Shown: positions 33,639 to 42,423 of the stretch, piece by piece
How the letters are laid out: every line of letters starts with the position of its first letter
Position numbering within the stretch: the first letter of the stretch is position 1
From: Halorhodospira halophila
GTDB lineage: Bacteria; Pseudomonadota; Gammaproteobacteria; Nitrococcales; Halorhodospiraceae
Length of the DNA stretch: 64,000 nucleotides
Direction: 5' to 3'
Assembly (NCBI RefSeq): GCF_016653405.1
Contig: NZ_NHSN01000018.1
Span: 36,524 to 100,523, forward strand
Translations under genes and position numbers: made by a program
The notes under the pieces: generated by a model
The model's database searches: none
What the model was told of the DNA's origin: nothing
The model's input: the letters and a program-made list of their open reading frames with translations, nothing else

Positions 33639-34099
33639 ATTCCGTCGCTCCCCTCCGGCGGTGTCAGCAGGAAGTGGCCGCGGGCGGCGGCGATCGGCCG
33701 CTGCGGCTCCGACTGCCAGGCGCTGGCGTGCACATTGGCCACACGCCGCCCCTGACGGCGGATCTCCACCGTGGCGTAGGTGGTCTCCTGCGCCCCGCGG
33801 CGCAGATAATCCACGTGGAAGTTGATGATCCGAGGCAGGTAGCAGCTCTGCCCCTCCCAGAGGATCTGCATGATCGCCCCGTGCTCGAGGAAGGCGCCGA
33901 GCAGCCCGCCGTGTAGCGAGCCGCTGCCGGGCCGGCCGATGAGATCGTCGCGGTACGGCAGGCGGATGCACAGCCCCTCGCCCTCCGGACACGGCTCGAA
34001 GCGCATGCCGATCAGCCGGGCGTAGGGGACAAGGTCGGTCAGGCGCTGGCAGTCGCCGGCCGCACGCGCGGAGCGGACCTGTTCCAGGAGTTCAGCCAC
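33635..34099 (-). CDS. PaaI/4HBT hotdog thioesterase, copy 2
   Basis: Acyl-CoA thioesterase-like protein of 154 residues. The hotdog signature is seen as GSLHGGLLGAFLEHGAIM and INFHVDYLRRG, with a basic GRRVANVHAS strand. It overlaps the next upstream thioesterase gene by 8 bases and the ptrB start by 4. Substrate unknown; probably an acyl- or aryl-CoA. Confidence 0.85.
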   Translation of the reverse strand: MAELLEQVRSARAAGDCQRLTDLVPYARLIGMRFEPCPEGEGLCIRLPYRDDLIGRPGSGSLHGGLLGAFLEHGAIMQILWEGQSCYLPRIINFHVDYLRRGAQETTYATVEIRRQGRRVANVHASAWQSEPQRPIAAARGHFLLTPPEGSDGI

Positions 34100-34550
34100 G
34101 GCCCACCCCCTCGCGCAGGCGCATGAAGGCGCTCATGCTGGTGGCGAACGGCTCCGCCGGGTCGTCCTCGTAGGCCACGGCCCGGGCGAAGGCGACTTCA
34201 CCGGCCAGGCGGTAGCACTCGCAGCGGGCGTAGACGTCCCGCCCGGCGGCCGCCGGGCGCAAGTGATCGACCCGCAGGTCGAGGGTGACGATCCGCTCCG
34301 CCGGGCCGGTGGCCATCAGCACCGCCGCCCCGCAGCTCTGGTCGATGAGCGTGGTGATCACGCCGCCGTGGATGTGGCCGGTCTCCGGATTGCCGATCAG
34401 CTCCGGGCGGTACGGCACCCGGGCGATGAGATGATCGTCCCCGAGCTCCACCAGTTCCAGGCCGATCAGCGCCCCGTGGGGTGAGCCCCGGAAGAGGCGC
34501 CGGGCGTGCTCGAGGCCGATCCCGGCACCGTTGTCCGTCTCTGCGGTCAT
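34092..34550 (-). CDS. PaaI/4HBT hotdog thioesterase, copy 1
   Basis: Hotdog-fold thioesterase of about 152 residues. Family signature GHIHGGVITTLIDQSCGAAV and LDLRVDHLRPA; the Asp/His pair expected near the active site is present. It starts at ATG 34550 after GGGA. It resembles the following thioesterase (shared HGG, helix and D-L-R patterns), so the two may be a tandem duplication or form a heteromer. It is divergent from the fadL-type porin gene. Confidence 0.85.
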   Translation of the reverse strand: MTAETDNGAGIGLEHARRLFRGSPHGALIGLELVELGDDHLIARVPYRPELIGNPETGHIHGGVITTLIDQSCGAAVLMATGPAERIVTLDLRVDHLRPAAAGRDVYARCECYRLAGEVAFARAVAYEDDPAEPFATSMSAFMRLREGVGRG

Positions 34551-34840
34551 GTTTCGTCCCTGCCCTGCGGCGGCCGTCCGCAACTGAGACCGCCGTCATG
34601 TCTGGATGGTGCCGCCCAGTCTACGAGCCCGCCGGCGAAGATCAACCAGCCGCCGCGGCGCCACAACTACCCCCCGCGCCGTCGATGCTGCAGGTGCACA
34701 CAACGCGCTCGGCCAACCTATTGATCCCGCAGCAAAGACCGGCCTACCGTTGTGCCGTGGCTCGCCACCGAGTGCACCCGCGGTGCCCCGGGGACACCGC
34801 TGATAACGACACAACAACACCCAGCGCCAGGAGGAAAACC

Positions 34841-36154
34841 ATGCACCCGACCCGTCGCGCCGTCTACCTCGCGCCCTGCCTGCTCGCCCTCGGCGGGGCC
34901 GCCACCAGCGCCCACGGGGCCGCCTTTCAGCTCCAGGAGCAGAGCGCCTCGCTGCTCGGCAGCGCCTTCGCCGGACGCAGCGCGGACGCCCACGACATCA
35001 GCCACACCTTCTTCAACCCGGCCACCCTCGGCGTACACGCCGGTCGCGGTGCCGAGGCGGAACTGGTCCTCAGCTACATCGACCCGACCTTCGATTTCGA
35101 GGCGGATGACCCGCAGGCCGCCGGAGCGCTTGGCTTCGATGCGAGCGCCAGTGGTGGCGAGAGCGCCCTGGCCCCGGTCTTCTACGCCGGCTTCGACCTG
35201 GCCCCGGACCTGCGCGCCGGGCTCGGCATCAACGTCCCCTACGGCCTGGAGACCGACTACCCGGAGGACTGGGTGGGCCGCTACGACGCCGTCAACACCG
35301 ACCTGGTCACCATCGACATCAACCCCCAGCTCGGCTGGCGGGTGGACGAGCGGCTCTCCGTGGGCTTTGGGGTGTCGGCCCAGTACGCCGATGCGACGCT
35401 GTCGCAGATGGTGTCAAATAATCCAAGCGACCCGAACGATGACAACAAACTCAGCGTGGAGGGCGACGACTGGTCGTACGGCTTCAACCTGGGCGCCCAC
35501 TACGCCGTCACCGAGGCCACCCAACTCGGCATCGCCTACCGCCACGGCATGAGCCACACCCTATCCGGCGACGCCGAACTCAGCGAGGACCTTGGATTGG
35601 GCACCGAGACCGGCGGCGAGGCGGATCTGGACATCCCGGCCAGCCTCAACCTGGGTGTCAGCCACCGACTCGACCGCCGGTGGACCCTGCTCGCCGACGC
35701 CACCTGGACCCAGTGGAGTGATTTCGACGAGCTGGCCATCCAATTCGATGAAGCCATCCTCGTGGACGCCGCAGGCGATCCAATCCTCGAACAGTCCGAT
35801 GACTACGACTGGGACGACACCTGGCTGCTCTCCCTGGGCACCCGCTTCGACCTCAACGAGCGCTGGGACCTGCGCGCCGGGGTGGCCTACGACCAGACGC
35901 CCACCGGCGACAGCAACCGCACGCCGCGCATCCCCGACGAGGACCGCACCTGGCTGGCGGTGGGCGGCAGCTGGTACCCGGCGGCGGCCGAGCAGCTGAG
36001 CGTCGACTTCGGCTACACCTACATCTGGCTGGACGATGCCGAGATCACCGTCGCCGACCGTGAGGAACTCGAAGCTGCCGGGGTCGATCCGGTGGACGGC
36101 GAGTACGAATCCAACGTGCAGATCTTCGCCGCCTCCGCCAACTGGCGCTTCTAG
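34841..36154 (+). CDS. FadL-family outer membrane porin (long-chain fatty acid / hydrophobic compound uptake)
   Basis: Outer membrane protein of 437 residues. A signal peptide (to about residue 27, ending SAHGAA) is followed by the FadL N-terminal plug sequence FQLQEQSASLLGSAFAG and the FFNPAT motif, then alternating beta strands ending in the C-terminal aromatic F (ASANWRF). The protein is notably acidic. RBS CCAGGAGGAAAACC precedes the ATG. Divergent from the two thioesterases, suggesting a link between import and acyl-CoA handling. Substrate not determined. Confidence 0.88.
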   Translation: MHPTRRAVYLAPCLLALGGAATSAHGAAFQLQEQSASLLGSAFAGRSADAHDISHTFFNPATLGVHAGRGAEAELVLSYIDPTFDFEADDPQAAGALGFDASASGGESALAPVFYAGFDLAPDLRAGLGINVPYGLETDYPEDWVGRYDAVNTDLVTIDINPQLGWRVDERLSVGFGVSAQYADATLSQMVSNNPSDPNDDNKLSVEGDDWSYGFNLGAHYAVTEATQLGIAYRHGMSHTLSGDAELSEDLGLGTETGGEADLDIPASLNLGVSHRLDRRWTLLADATWTQWSDFDELAIQFDEAILVDAAGDPILEQSDDYDWDDTWLLSLGTRFDLNERWDLRAGVAYDQTPTGDSNRTPRIPDEDRTWLAVGGSWYPAAAEQLSVDFGYTYIWLDDAEITVADREELEAAGVDPVDGEYESNVQIFAASANWRF

Positions 36155-36226
36155 GCGCTGGCTACGCACCCGCTGCCGCGGGATGCCACACTGTCGAATA
36201 CGACCTTGGAACGGGGGGACAGGACC

Positions 36227-36769
36227 ATGGCAGAGACCCGGGCGGCGACCTTCGGCGGCGGGTGTTTCTGGTGCATCGAGGGGGTCTTCCAGCGCCTGCG
36301 CGGGGTCGAGGCGGCCGTCTCCGGCTACGCCGGCGGCGCGACCGAGCACCCGACCTATCGCCAGGTGTGCAGCGGCACCACCGGCCACGCCGAGGTGGTG
36401 CAGGTGCGCTTCGACCCCGAACAGATCGGCTACCGCGAGCTCCTCGAGGTCTTCTTCACCATACACGACCCCACCCAGCGCAACCGGCAGGGGCCGGATG
36501 TCGGCAGCCAGTACCGCTCCATCATCCTCTACGCCGACGAAGAGCAGCGGCGCACCGCCGTGGAGCTCATCCGCGAACTGGATGAGTCCGGCGCCCTGAC
36601 CGGCCCGGTGGTCACCGAGGTCGAGCCACTCTACGCCTTCTACCCTGCCGAGCCGGAGCACCAGCGCTACTACGACGGCGCCCCGCAGGCCCCCTACTGC
36701 CGGGCCATGATCGCGCCGAAGATCGCCCGCGCCCGGGAACGCTACCCGGAGCGCTTCGAGCGGGACTAG
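36227..36769 (+). CDS. msrA: Peptide methionine sulfoxide reductase MsrA
   Basis: Repairs oxidised methionine (S-sulfoxide form); 180 residues, no signal peptide, cytoplasmic. The active-site motif GGCFWCIE has the nucleophilic cysteine at 13; GYAGG, HAEVVQVRFDP, FFTIHDPTQRNRQGPDVGSQYRS are the family signature. A further cysteine in APYCRAM near the C-terminus may resolve the sulfenic acid. Start ATG 36227 is preceded by GGGGGGACAGGA. Confidence 0.95.
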   Translation: MAETRAATFGGGCFWCIEGVFQRLRGVEAAVSGYAGGATEHPTYRQVCSGTTGHAEVVQVRFDPEQIGYRELLEVFFTIHDPTQRNRQGPDVGSQYRSIILYADEEQRRTAVELIRELDESGALTGPVVTEVEPLYAFYPAEPEHQRYYDGAPQAPYCRAMIAPKIARARERYPERFERD

Positions 36770-36829
36770 CCGCAGTCATCGTGCGGGGGCATACTGCCGG
36801 CAGCCGGAATCCATGCAAGGAGCCAGGGT

Positions 36830-37627
36830 ATGACCCCGACCATCACCGTCTCCGAACTCGCCGTCCTGCTGGTGGAGCCCTCCGACGTGCAGCGGCGGAT
36901 CCTCGCCGAAAGCCTGCGCGAGGCCGGCATCCACCACCTGGAGGAGGCCGGCACGCTGGCCGACGCCCGCGAGCGGTTCCGGGCCATGCGGCCCGATCTG
37001 GTGGTCAGCGCCATGTACCTGCCCGACGGGACCGCCGAGGACTTCCTGCTCGAACTCCGCGACGAGCCGGCCACCGCCGACCAGCCCTTCATGCTGGTCT
37101 CCAGCGTGCGCGACCGCGGGCAGCTGGAGACCCTGCGCCAGTCCGGGGTCATGGCCATCCTGCCCAAGCCGTTCACCGCCGATGATCTGGACCGGGCGGT
37201 GCGCGCCAGCGTGGACCTGCTCAGCGAGCAGGAGCTCGAACTCGACCACGTGGACATCACCACCCTGCGCTTTTTGCTGGTGGACGACAGCCGCATGGCG
37301 CGCAGCTACCTGCGCCGGGTCTTCGAGACCCTCGGGGCGGAGCACTTCGTCGAGGCCGCCAACGGGCGCGAGGCGGTGGAGGCACTGCACCGCTCGAGCT
37401 TCGATCTGATCGTTACCGACTACAACATGCCGGAGATGGACGGCGCCGAGCTGGTCCGCTACGTCCGCGAACAGCCGCAGTTCCTGCACCTGCCCATCCT
37501 GATGATCAGCTCCCGTCCCGACCACGCCAGCCTGGCCGGGGTGACCCAGGCCGGGGTGGACACCATCTGCGACAAGCCGTTCGAGCCGGAGACGGCGCGC
37601 CAGACCCTGCTGCGCCTGTTCAGCTGA
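36830..37627 (+). CDS. Tandem receiver-domain protein, first receiver degenerate
   Basis: Response-regulator-like protein of 265 residues made of two receiver (REC) domains and no output domain. The C-terminal REC (about 145-265) is complete: LLVDDS, phosphoacceptor Asp197 in IVTDYNMPEMDG, ISS and Lys249 in CDKPF. The N-terminal REC (about 10-130) keeps Lys113 (LPKPF) but has EP where the acidic pair should be and Ala61 where the phosphoacceptor Asp should be. So only the second REC can be phosphorylated. CheY-like or adaptor roles are possible; no kinase lies nearby. Confidence 0.87.
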   Translation: MTPTITVSELAVLLVEPSDVQRRILAESLREAGIHHLEEAGTLADARERFRAMRPDLVVSAMYLPDGTAEDFLLELRDEPATADQPFMLVSSVRDRGQLETLRQSGVMAILPKPFTADDLDRAVRASVDLLSEQELELDHVDITTLRFLLVDDSRMARSYLRRVFETLGAEHFVEAANGREAVEALHRSSFDLIVTDYNMPEMDGAELVRYVREQPQFLHLPILMISSRPDHASLAGVTQAGVDTICDKPFEPETARQTLLRLFS

Positions 37628-37694
37628 GCGCACCCACCCTCCTGGGGGCCGCCCCGCTCCAACGCCCGCCGAGGCCTCCCCAGGGGCGTATCCC

Positions 37695-38777
37695 TCAGGT
37701 CCGGACCCGACGCCCGCCCCGGGCAACCGACCAGGCCCAGTGGCCGGCGCGGCGCACCGCCCGGCGCGCCGGGACAATGATCAACGTCAGCATGACACCG
37801 GCGGCGGCACGCTCGACCCACTCCGGCCAGATCTCCCGGGCGGCACCGGCCATGGCCGCCGGCTCGAGCCCGCCCAGGGCCACCACGCCATCGACGACCA
37901 GTCCGACCATCAGGGCCGCTACGACGATGCTGCCCAGATAGACCCCTGCGGCCGGGGTGCCCAGCTCCCGGCGCAGGACCAGCAGCGTGGCCAGGCTGGT
38001 CACCGGCCCGGCAATCAAAAAGACCAGCACCGCCCCCGGCGACACCCCGGCGATCAGCATCGCCGCGGCCACCGGCGTGGCCGCCGTGGCACAGACGTAC
38101 AGCGGGATCCCCACCAGGGCCAGCACAACCATGGCCAGCAGCCCGCTGCCCCAGGCCGCCAGAGAACCGGGCGGGACGAAGGTGATCATCAGCCCGGCGA
38201 GGATCAGGCCGATGATCAGCCAGGTGCCAATGTCATCGATGAGCCGGAGCATCACCCGGCCCATGTGGCGCACCGGCCCGGGGTCCGGAGCGTACTCGGC
38301 ATGGTCCGTCGACCCCGTGCACCCCGACGCGCAGCCGGCCTCTCCGACCGTCGCCGGCACGGCCGGCGGCACCCGGCCCACGGCCAGCCCGGTGGCGATG
38401 GCCGTGGCCACGGCACCCACCACCCGTGAGACCGCCATGAACGGACCCATCAGCACCCAGGTCAACACCACCGAGTCGATGCCGATCCCCGGCGTGCCCA
38501 CCAGAAAGGCCGTGGAGGCCCCGCGCGAGCCCCCCCCGCGGTGGAGGGAGAGCGCGGTGGGGATGGCGCCGCAGGAGCACAGCGGCAGCGGCGCTCCGAT
38601 CACCGCGGCACGGGCCACCGGCGCAACCCCCGAACCGCCCAGCCACTGACGGAGCCGGTGGGTCGGGATCAACACCTGGACCACCGCCCCCAGCGCCAGG
38701 CCGATGAGCAGCCAGGGCGCCACCGTTGCGGTGACGTCGAGGATGTTGGTGCCGGCTTCGATGGCTGTGGCGATCAT
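37695..38777 (-). CDS. SO_0444-like permease (DUF318 / putative Cu/Zn or related metal efflux)
   Basis: Inner-membrane protein of 360 residues with about 8-10 helices in two repeat halves. It has the cysteine motif of the permease family, PLCSCGAIPTALSLHRGG, and in the second half the related VCATAATPVAAAML. A cysteine-containing hydrophilic loop (GCASGCTGSTDHAEYAPDP) separates the halves and could bind metal. Members were proposed to export Cu/Zn; ArsP is related. Substrate is inferred only from family. Confidence 0.8.
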   Translation of the reverse strand: MIATAIEAGTNILDVTATVAPWLLIGLALGAVVQVLIPTHRLRQWLGGSGVAPVARAAVIGAPLPLCSCGAIPTALSLHRGGGSRGASTAFLVGTPGIGIDSVVLTWVLMGPFMAVSRVVGAVATAIATGLAVGRVPPAVPATVGEAGCASGCTGSTDHAEYAPDPGPVRHMGRVMLRLIDDIGTWLIIGLILAGLMITFVPPGSLAAWGSGLLAMVVLALVGIPLYVCATAATPVAAAMLIAGVSPGAVLVFLIAGPVTSLATLLVLRRELGTPAAGVYLGSIVVAALMVGLVVDGVVALGGLEPAAMAGAAREIWPEWVERAAAGVMLTLIIVPARRAVRRAGHWAWSVARGGRRVRT

Positions 38778-38820
38778 CGGACGCTCCGCCGGTTGCTTGC
38801 AGGCCGCGGGATGTCCGGAG

Positions 38821-38847
38821 ACGCCCGCCGCATCGCGCGGCGGGCGT
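38821..38847. terminator. Hairpin after the BCCT transporter
   Basis: ACGCCCGCCGC and its complement form an 11-pair stem with loop ATCGC in the 82-base gap between the BCCT gene and the permease gene (both on the minus strand). No T run; a likely hairpin stop or a 3' stabilising structure. Confidence 0.55.
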
Positions 38848-38859
38848 CCGGGTCACCCC

Positions 38860-40434
38860 CTAGAGGTGCGGCGCCGCCGGCGGCCCCTGCCCCGGCTGCC
38901 AGGAGAGCTGCATGCGCCGCTTCTCCTCCTGCAGGCCGCGGATCAGGGCGTAGCACATCAGCAGCATCAGCAGCGAGAACGGCAACGCCGAGACGATGGC
39001 CGCCGCCTGCAGCGCCGCCAATCCGCCGGCGATTAGCAGGACACCGGCCACACACCCCTCAGCGACACCCCAAAAGGCACGCTGGTACGTCGGCGGCTCG
39101 GTATTACCCACGGACAGGAGCATGGTCACCACCAGCGTCGCCGAGTCCGACGAGGTGATGAAGTAGGTGGCGATCAGGACCGTGGCGATCACCGCGAAGA
39201 GGGTGGCGATCACCCCGGGGGCGACGGCCTCGATGGTGTAGTAGAGGGCGATGGTCTCGTCCTCCGCCACGGCGTCCACCAGCCCGCCGGCACCGAAGAG
39301 CTCCTGATACAGCCCGGTACCGCCGAAGACGGTCAGCCAGGCCAGGGCAAGCAGCGTCGGAACCAGCAGCACACCACCGAGGAACTCCCGGATCGTCCGG
39401 CCGCGCGAGATGCGGGCGATGAACATGCCCACGAAGGGCGCCCAGGCAATCCACCAGCCCCAGTAGAAGGCTGTCCAGGACTTCTGCCACCCATCGGCCT
39501 CGCGGGCGCCGCTGGCGTCCGTCCAGAAGCTCAGGTAGACCACGTTCTGCAGGTAGTCACCGATACCCTGGACAAAGCTCGAGAGCAGATAGAGCGTCGG
39601 CCCCAGGGTCAGGAAGAAGAGCAGGATCACGGCGCTGAGGATCAGATTCAGCTGCGAGAGGACCTTCACCCCTCGCCCGACCCCGGAGACCACCGACCCG
39701 ACCGCGATGAGCGTCACCACGGCGACAATGAGCAGCTGATTCGTGGTGCTTAGCCCGATCCCGAACAATTCGTCCAGGCCCGTATTGATCTGGATCGCAC
39801 CGAACCCGAGCGAGGTAGCCACCCCAAAGATGGTGCCGAAGACGGCCAGCACGTCCGCCGCGTGCCCCAGCGGCCCGTAGATGCGGTTGCCGATCAGCGG
39901 GTAGAGCGCCGAGCGGATGGCCAGCGGCAGCTTCTTGCGGTAGCAGAAGAAGGCCAGCGACAGCGCCACGATGGCGTAGATCGCCCAGGGATGGAATCCC
40001 CAGTGGAAGTAAGTCAGGCGCATGGCCGACTCAGCCGCAGCGGCCGTCTCCCCCTCGTCGATAAAGGGGTTGCCCTGGAAGTGCCAGACCGGCTCGGCTA
40101 TGCTCCAGAACAGCAGACCGATGCCCATGCCGGCGCCGAAGAGCATGGAGAACCAGGCGAAGTAGCTGAACTCCGGCGGACGGTCGTCGTCGCCGAGCTT
40201 GAGATCGCCGAAGCGGCTGAACATCAGGAACAGCGCAAACAGCAGGAAGAAGGCGACAACCCCGATGTAGTACCACTTGAAGGTATCGAGGACCCAACCG
40301 CTGACCCCTTCGAAGACTGTCTCTGCGTACTCCGGATCCCAGGCGCCAAAGATCAGGAACCCGATCACGATCAGCGCGGCCGTGCCGGTCAGCGGGACGT
40401 TCAACCCTTTCAGCGGGCCTCTCTGTGCACGCAC
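38860..40434 (-). CDS. BCCT-family betaine/choline transporter
   Basis: Sodium- or proton-coupled osmolyte importer of 524 residues with twelve predicted helices. Family markers are GAGMGIGLLFWSIAEPVWH, FHWGFHPWAIYAIV, AWAPFVGMFIARISRGRTIREF and FITSSDSATLVV. The FWSIAEP and GMGIGLLFW region is part of the glycine betaine site in BetP. The C-terminal tail is short and basic (EEKRRMQLSWQPG) as in transporters with osmosensing tails, though this is not proof. The start is GTG after GGGGGAACAAGAC. It is 21 bases after the unknown 187-residue gene, so the two form an operon. Confidence 0.92.
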   Translation of the reverse strand: MRAQRGPLKGLNVPLTGTAALIVIGFLIFGAWDPEYAETVFEGVSGWVLDTFKWYYIGVVAFFLLFALFLMFSRFGDLKLGDDDRPPEFSYFAWFSMLFGAGMGIGLLFWSIAEPVWHFQGNPFIDEGETAAAAESAMRLTYFHWGFHPWAIYAIVALSLAFFCYRKKLPLAIRSALYPLIGNRIYGPLGHAADVLAVFGTIFGVATSLGFGAIQINTGLDELFGIGLSTTNQLLIVAVVTLIAVGSVVSGVGRGVKVLSQLNLILSAVILLFFLTLGPTLYLLSSFVQGIGDYLQNVVYLSFWTDASGAREADGWQKSWTAFYWGWWIAWAPFVGMFIARISRGRTIREFLGGVLLVPTLLALAWLTVFGGTGLYQELFGAGGLVDAVAEDETIALYYTIEAVAPGVIATLFAVIATVLIATYFITSSDSATLVVTMLLSVGNTEPPTYQRAFWGVAEGCVAGVLLIAGGLAALQAAAIVSALPFSLLMLLMCYALIRGLQEEKRRMQLSWQPGQGPPAAPHL

Positions 40435-40455
40435 GTCTTGTTCCCCCGGCTGCCC

Positions 40456-41019
40456 TTAGAAGTACTCTTCACCGACGTGGTCCCCGTAGCCACCGACGGC
40501 CCGGTAGACGACATCGCCCCGGGGGTTCTCCCGGTGGTCCACCAACGAGACGGTGGGCTGGCGATTGACGGCGGTACGCTGCCCGAGGTAGATGCACACC
40601 GGCATGCCGATGTTCGTCGTGCCCACGGTGATCCACAGGCGGTTGAAGCCGAAACCGCCGCCGACAAAGTCGAGCTGGGTGAGCGCGTCGTCGAAGCCAC
40701 CGACGAAGTAGTTGCGCTGCTCGCGGCTCGCGAAGACGTGGACCCGGATGTAGGCGTGGATGAGTTCGTTGACAAGCTCGGGGAGGCGGAACTCGCCGGT
40801 GATCTCGGCGCCCTCGTGGTGCTCGGCGAAGGGGTCCACGTGGACGGTCAGATCCTCCGGCTGCGGGTTGAAACGCGGCAGGTAGCGCACGTAGGCCGAG
40901 GTGTCGGCCAGGGTGTAGCGCACCCGCACGATGCGCATCTGCTCGACGATCTCATCGACGCCCAGCGACTGCGGGTCGACGTGCTCTTCGGTCTCCGGCG
41001 TCTGCTCCGGTTCGCTCAT
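40456..41019 (-). CDS. Conserved-looking acidic protein of unknown function, upstream of the BCCT gene
   Basis: I do not recognise this 187-residue protein. No membrane segment or signal. The first 25 residues are acidic and rich in Glu/Pro (a disordered leader), then a compact domain with RVRYTLADTSAYVRYLPRF, HVFASREQRNYFVGGFDDA and a C-terminal HRENPRGDVVYRAVGGYGDH. Gly-rich elements (VGGGFGFNRLW) and several Tyr and His residues suggest a folded beta-rich domain. It lies 21 bases upstream of the BCCT transporter and probably is translated from the same mRNA. GGAGG lies six bases before the ATG. It could be a regulatory or accessory subunit; that is inference from position only. Confidence 0.75.
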   Translation of the reverse strand: MSEPEQTPETEEHVDPQSLGVDEIVEQMRIVRVRYTLADTSAYVRYLPRFNPQPEDLTVHVDPFAEHHEGAEITGEFRLPELVNELIHAYIRVHVFASREQRNYFVGGFDDALTQLDFVGGGFGFNRLWITVGTTNIGMPVCIYLGQRTAVNRQPTVSLVDHRENPRGDVVYRAVGGYGDHVGEEYF

Positions 41020-41133
41020 GGTGCCTCCGTGATGTGATAACCCGATGATGGTACTGCAAACACCGTCGCCCGCCCAACCCACACCGTTACCCCACCGGCC
41101 GGCGGTGCATTGCCGACACCCGACGCCCGCTCT

Positions 41134-42423
41134 ATGATCGGCTCCATGGTTGTAACCGGCATCAGCATCGTGGCGGTCGTGCTGGCACTGCTCATCTGGG
41201 CGGTGGCCGCCTCCTACGAGCGCCAGGCAGAAGGCTTCAGCGCCGCCGTGGCCCGGGATGTGAAGTACTGGCAGCGTGGCGCGGCCATCTTTTTCATCAT
41301 CAGCCTGCTGCCTGGCCTGGTCAGCCGCCCGTCGCCGGATCTTCCCCGGGCAGTCTACGAAACCCTCAGCGCGCTGGCACCCGTCTTTCTGTTCCTCGGG
41401 CTGCTGTGCTTCGCCGCGGCACTGAGCAAGCTCATCCCGGCCTGGCGTCGTCACCGAGAGCTGCGCGAGCAAGAGCAGCGCCGCCGCCAGATCGCCGCCC
41501 GGGGCGGCCCCTATCCCGAGCTCTCGGCTGCCTTGGCCGAGAGCATCCAGCAGTGCCTCCCCGAGCTTGAGGTCACCACCGACCAGCGCTCCACCGAAGG
41601 CCACCATGCCAGCCTGCTCATCGACTCCTCCATGGAGTCGCAGCGCTACGTCATCTACGCCCTCCCCCGGGAGCACCTGCATCTGGAGGGCGGCCGCGGG
41701 GTCAACCCCAACGCGGTGCAGCGGGCCTGCGAGACCGCCGCCGCCTTCGCCGGCCGGCCCATCCTCTGGGCCCCGTTGCCCGGCCACGGTACCCCTCAGG
41801 GCTACGCCGCCGACAGCGGCTCGGAGCTGCGGCCGTACATCGTCGAAGGCAAGGACATCCACCTGGCGGAAGCGGTCAAGAAGTTCGATCTAGCGGCGCG
41901 CTCGGAGCGGCGCCGACGCGAAGCCCGCGAAGCCGCTCGCGCCGCCAGCGAGGGCGACCCGCGCCACCACGTCCCGGTGCGCAGCGAGACCACGGCCGAA
42001 CGCGGCCGGCGCCAGCACGACCGCGAGAGCTGGGAGCGCTTCAACCTGCTCGCCCCGCGGCATCCGCACATCGTCGAGGAGGTCCAGCGCCGCACGCGCG
42101 AGCTGTGCGACCGCTGCCTGACGCCGATCCCCGAGGGCAACGGCGAGGTGGTGGTCACCGATCACGACCACATTTGCAAGAACGACGCCTCGGTGCGGAT
42201 CGCCCTCAATGAGGGCAACGAGACCCTGACCCAGCACATGCCGGACTGCGGCCAGTGCCACTACGAGACTCCGGAGCTCTACGAGGAGTGCCTGAGCCGG
42301 CTGACCCTGGTCCACCCCGGCCGCTGCCCGGCGAGCCCGGATGATCCCGAGGAGGTCGAGCGTCAGGAGCAGTTTGAACAGCGCGCGCGGATGGAGGCCC
42401 TGGGCCGGTCATTCCGGGAGTGA
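41134..42423 (+). CDS. Unknown membrane protein with Cys/His-rich C-terminal region
   Basis: About 429 residues, not assigned. Three hydrophobic segments near residues 5-26, 50-67 and 80-103 are followed by a very basic stretch (WRRHRELREQEQRRRQ), so the long C-terminal part is predicted to be cytoplasmic. A folded domain at about 140-250 is followed by an Arg/Glu-rich helix and then a cluster of potential metal ligands: CDRC, HDHIC, H-x4-C-x2-CH, EEC and HPGRC. This looks like a zinc-binding module; the CGQCH in it is probably not a haem site. Start could be ATG 41134 or ATG 41146. It is divergent from the BCCT operon. Confidence 0.75.
   Translation: MIGSMVVTGISIVAVVLALLIWAVAASYERQAEGFSAAVARDVKYWQRGAAIFFIISLLPGLVSRPSPDLPRAVYETLSALAPVFLFLGLLCFAAALSKLIPAWRRHRELREQEQRRRQIAARGGPYPELSAALAESIQQCLPELEVTTDQRSTEGHHASLLIDSSMESQRYVIYALPREHLHLEGGRGVNPNAVQRACETAAAFAGRPILWAPLPGHGTPQGYAADSGSELRPYIVEGKDIHLAEAVKKFDLAARSERRRREAREAARAASEGDPRHHVPVRSETTAERGRRQHDRESWERFNLLAPRHPHIVEEVQRRTRELCDRCLTPIPEGNGEVVVTDHDHICKNDASVRIALNEGNETLTQHMPDCGQCHYETPELYEECLSRLTLVHPGRCPASPDDPEEVERQEQFEQRARMEALGRSFRE

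Noticed and set aside
31638-33755. A 705-codon + strand frame antisense to the oligopeptidase gene
   Set aside because: No recognisable domain, and the minus-strand gene has an intact catalytic triad.
42250-42265. CGQCH in the unknown membrane protein as a haem c site
   Set aside because: Positive residues after the last helix place this part in the cytoplasm, where c-type haem is not attached; the surrounding Cys/His pairs fit zinc better.
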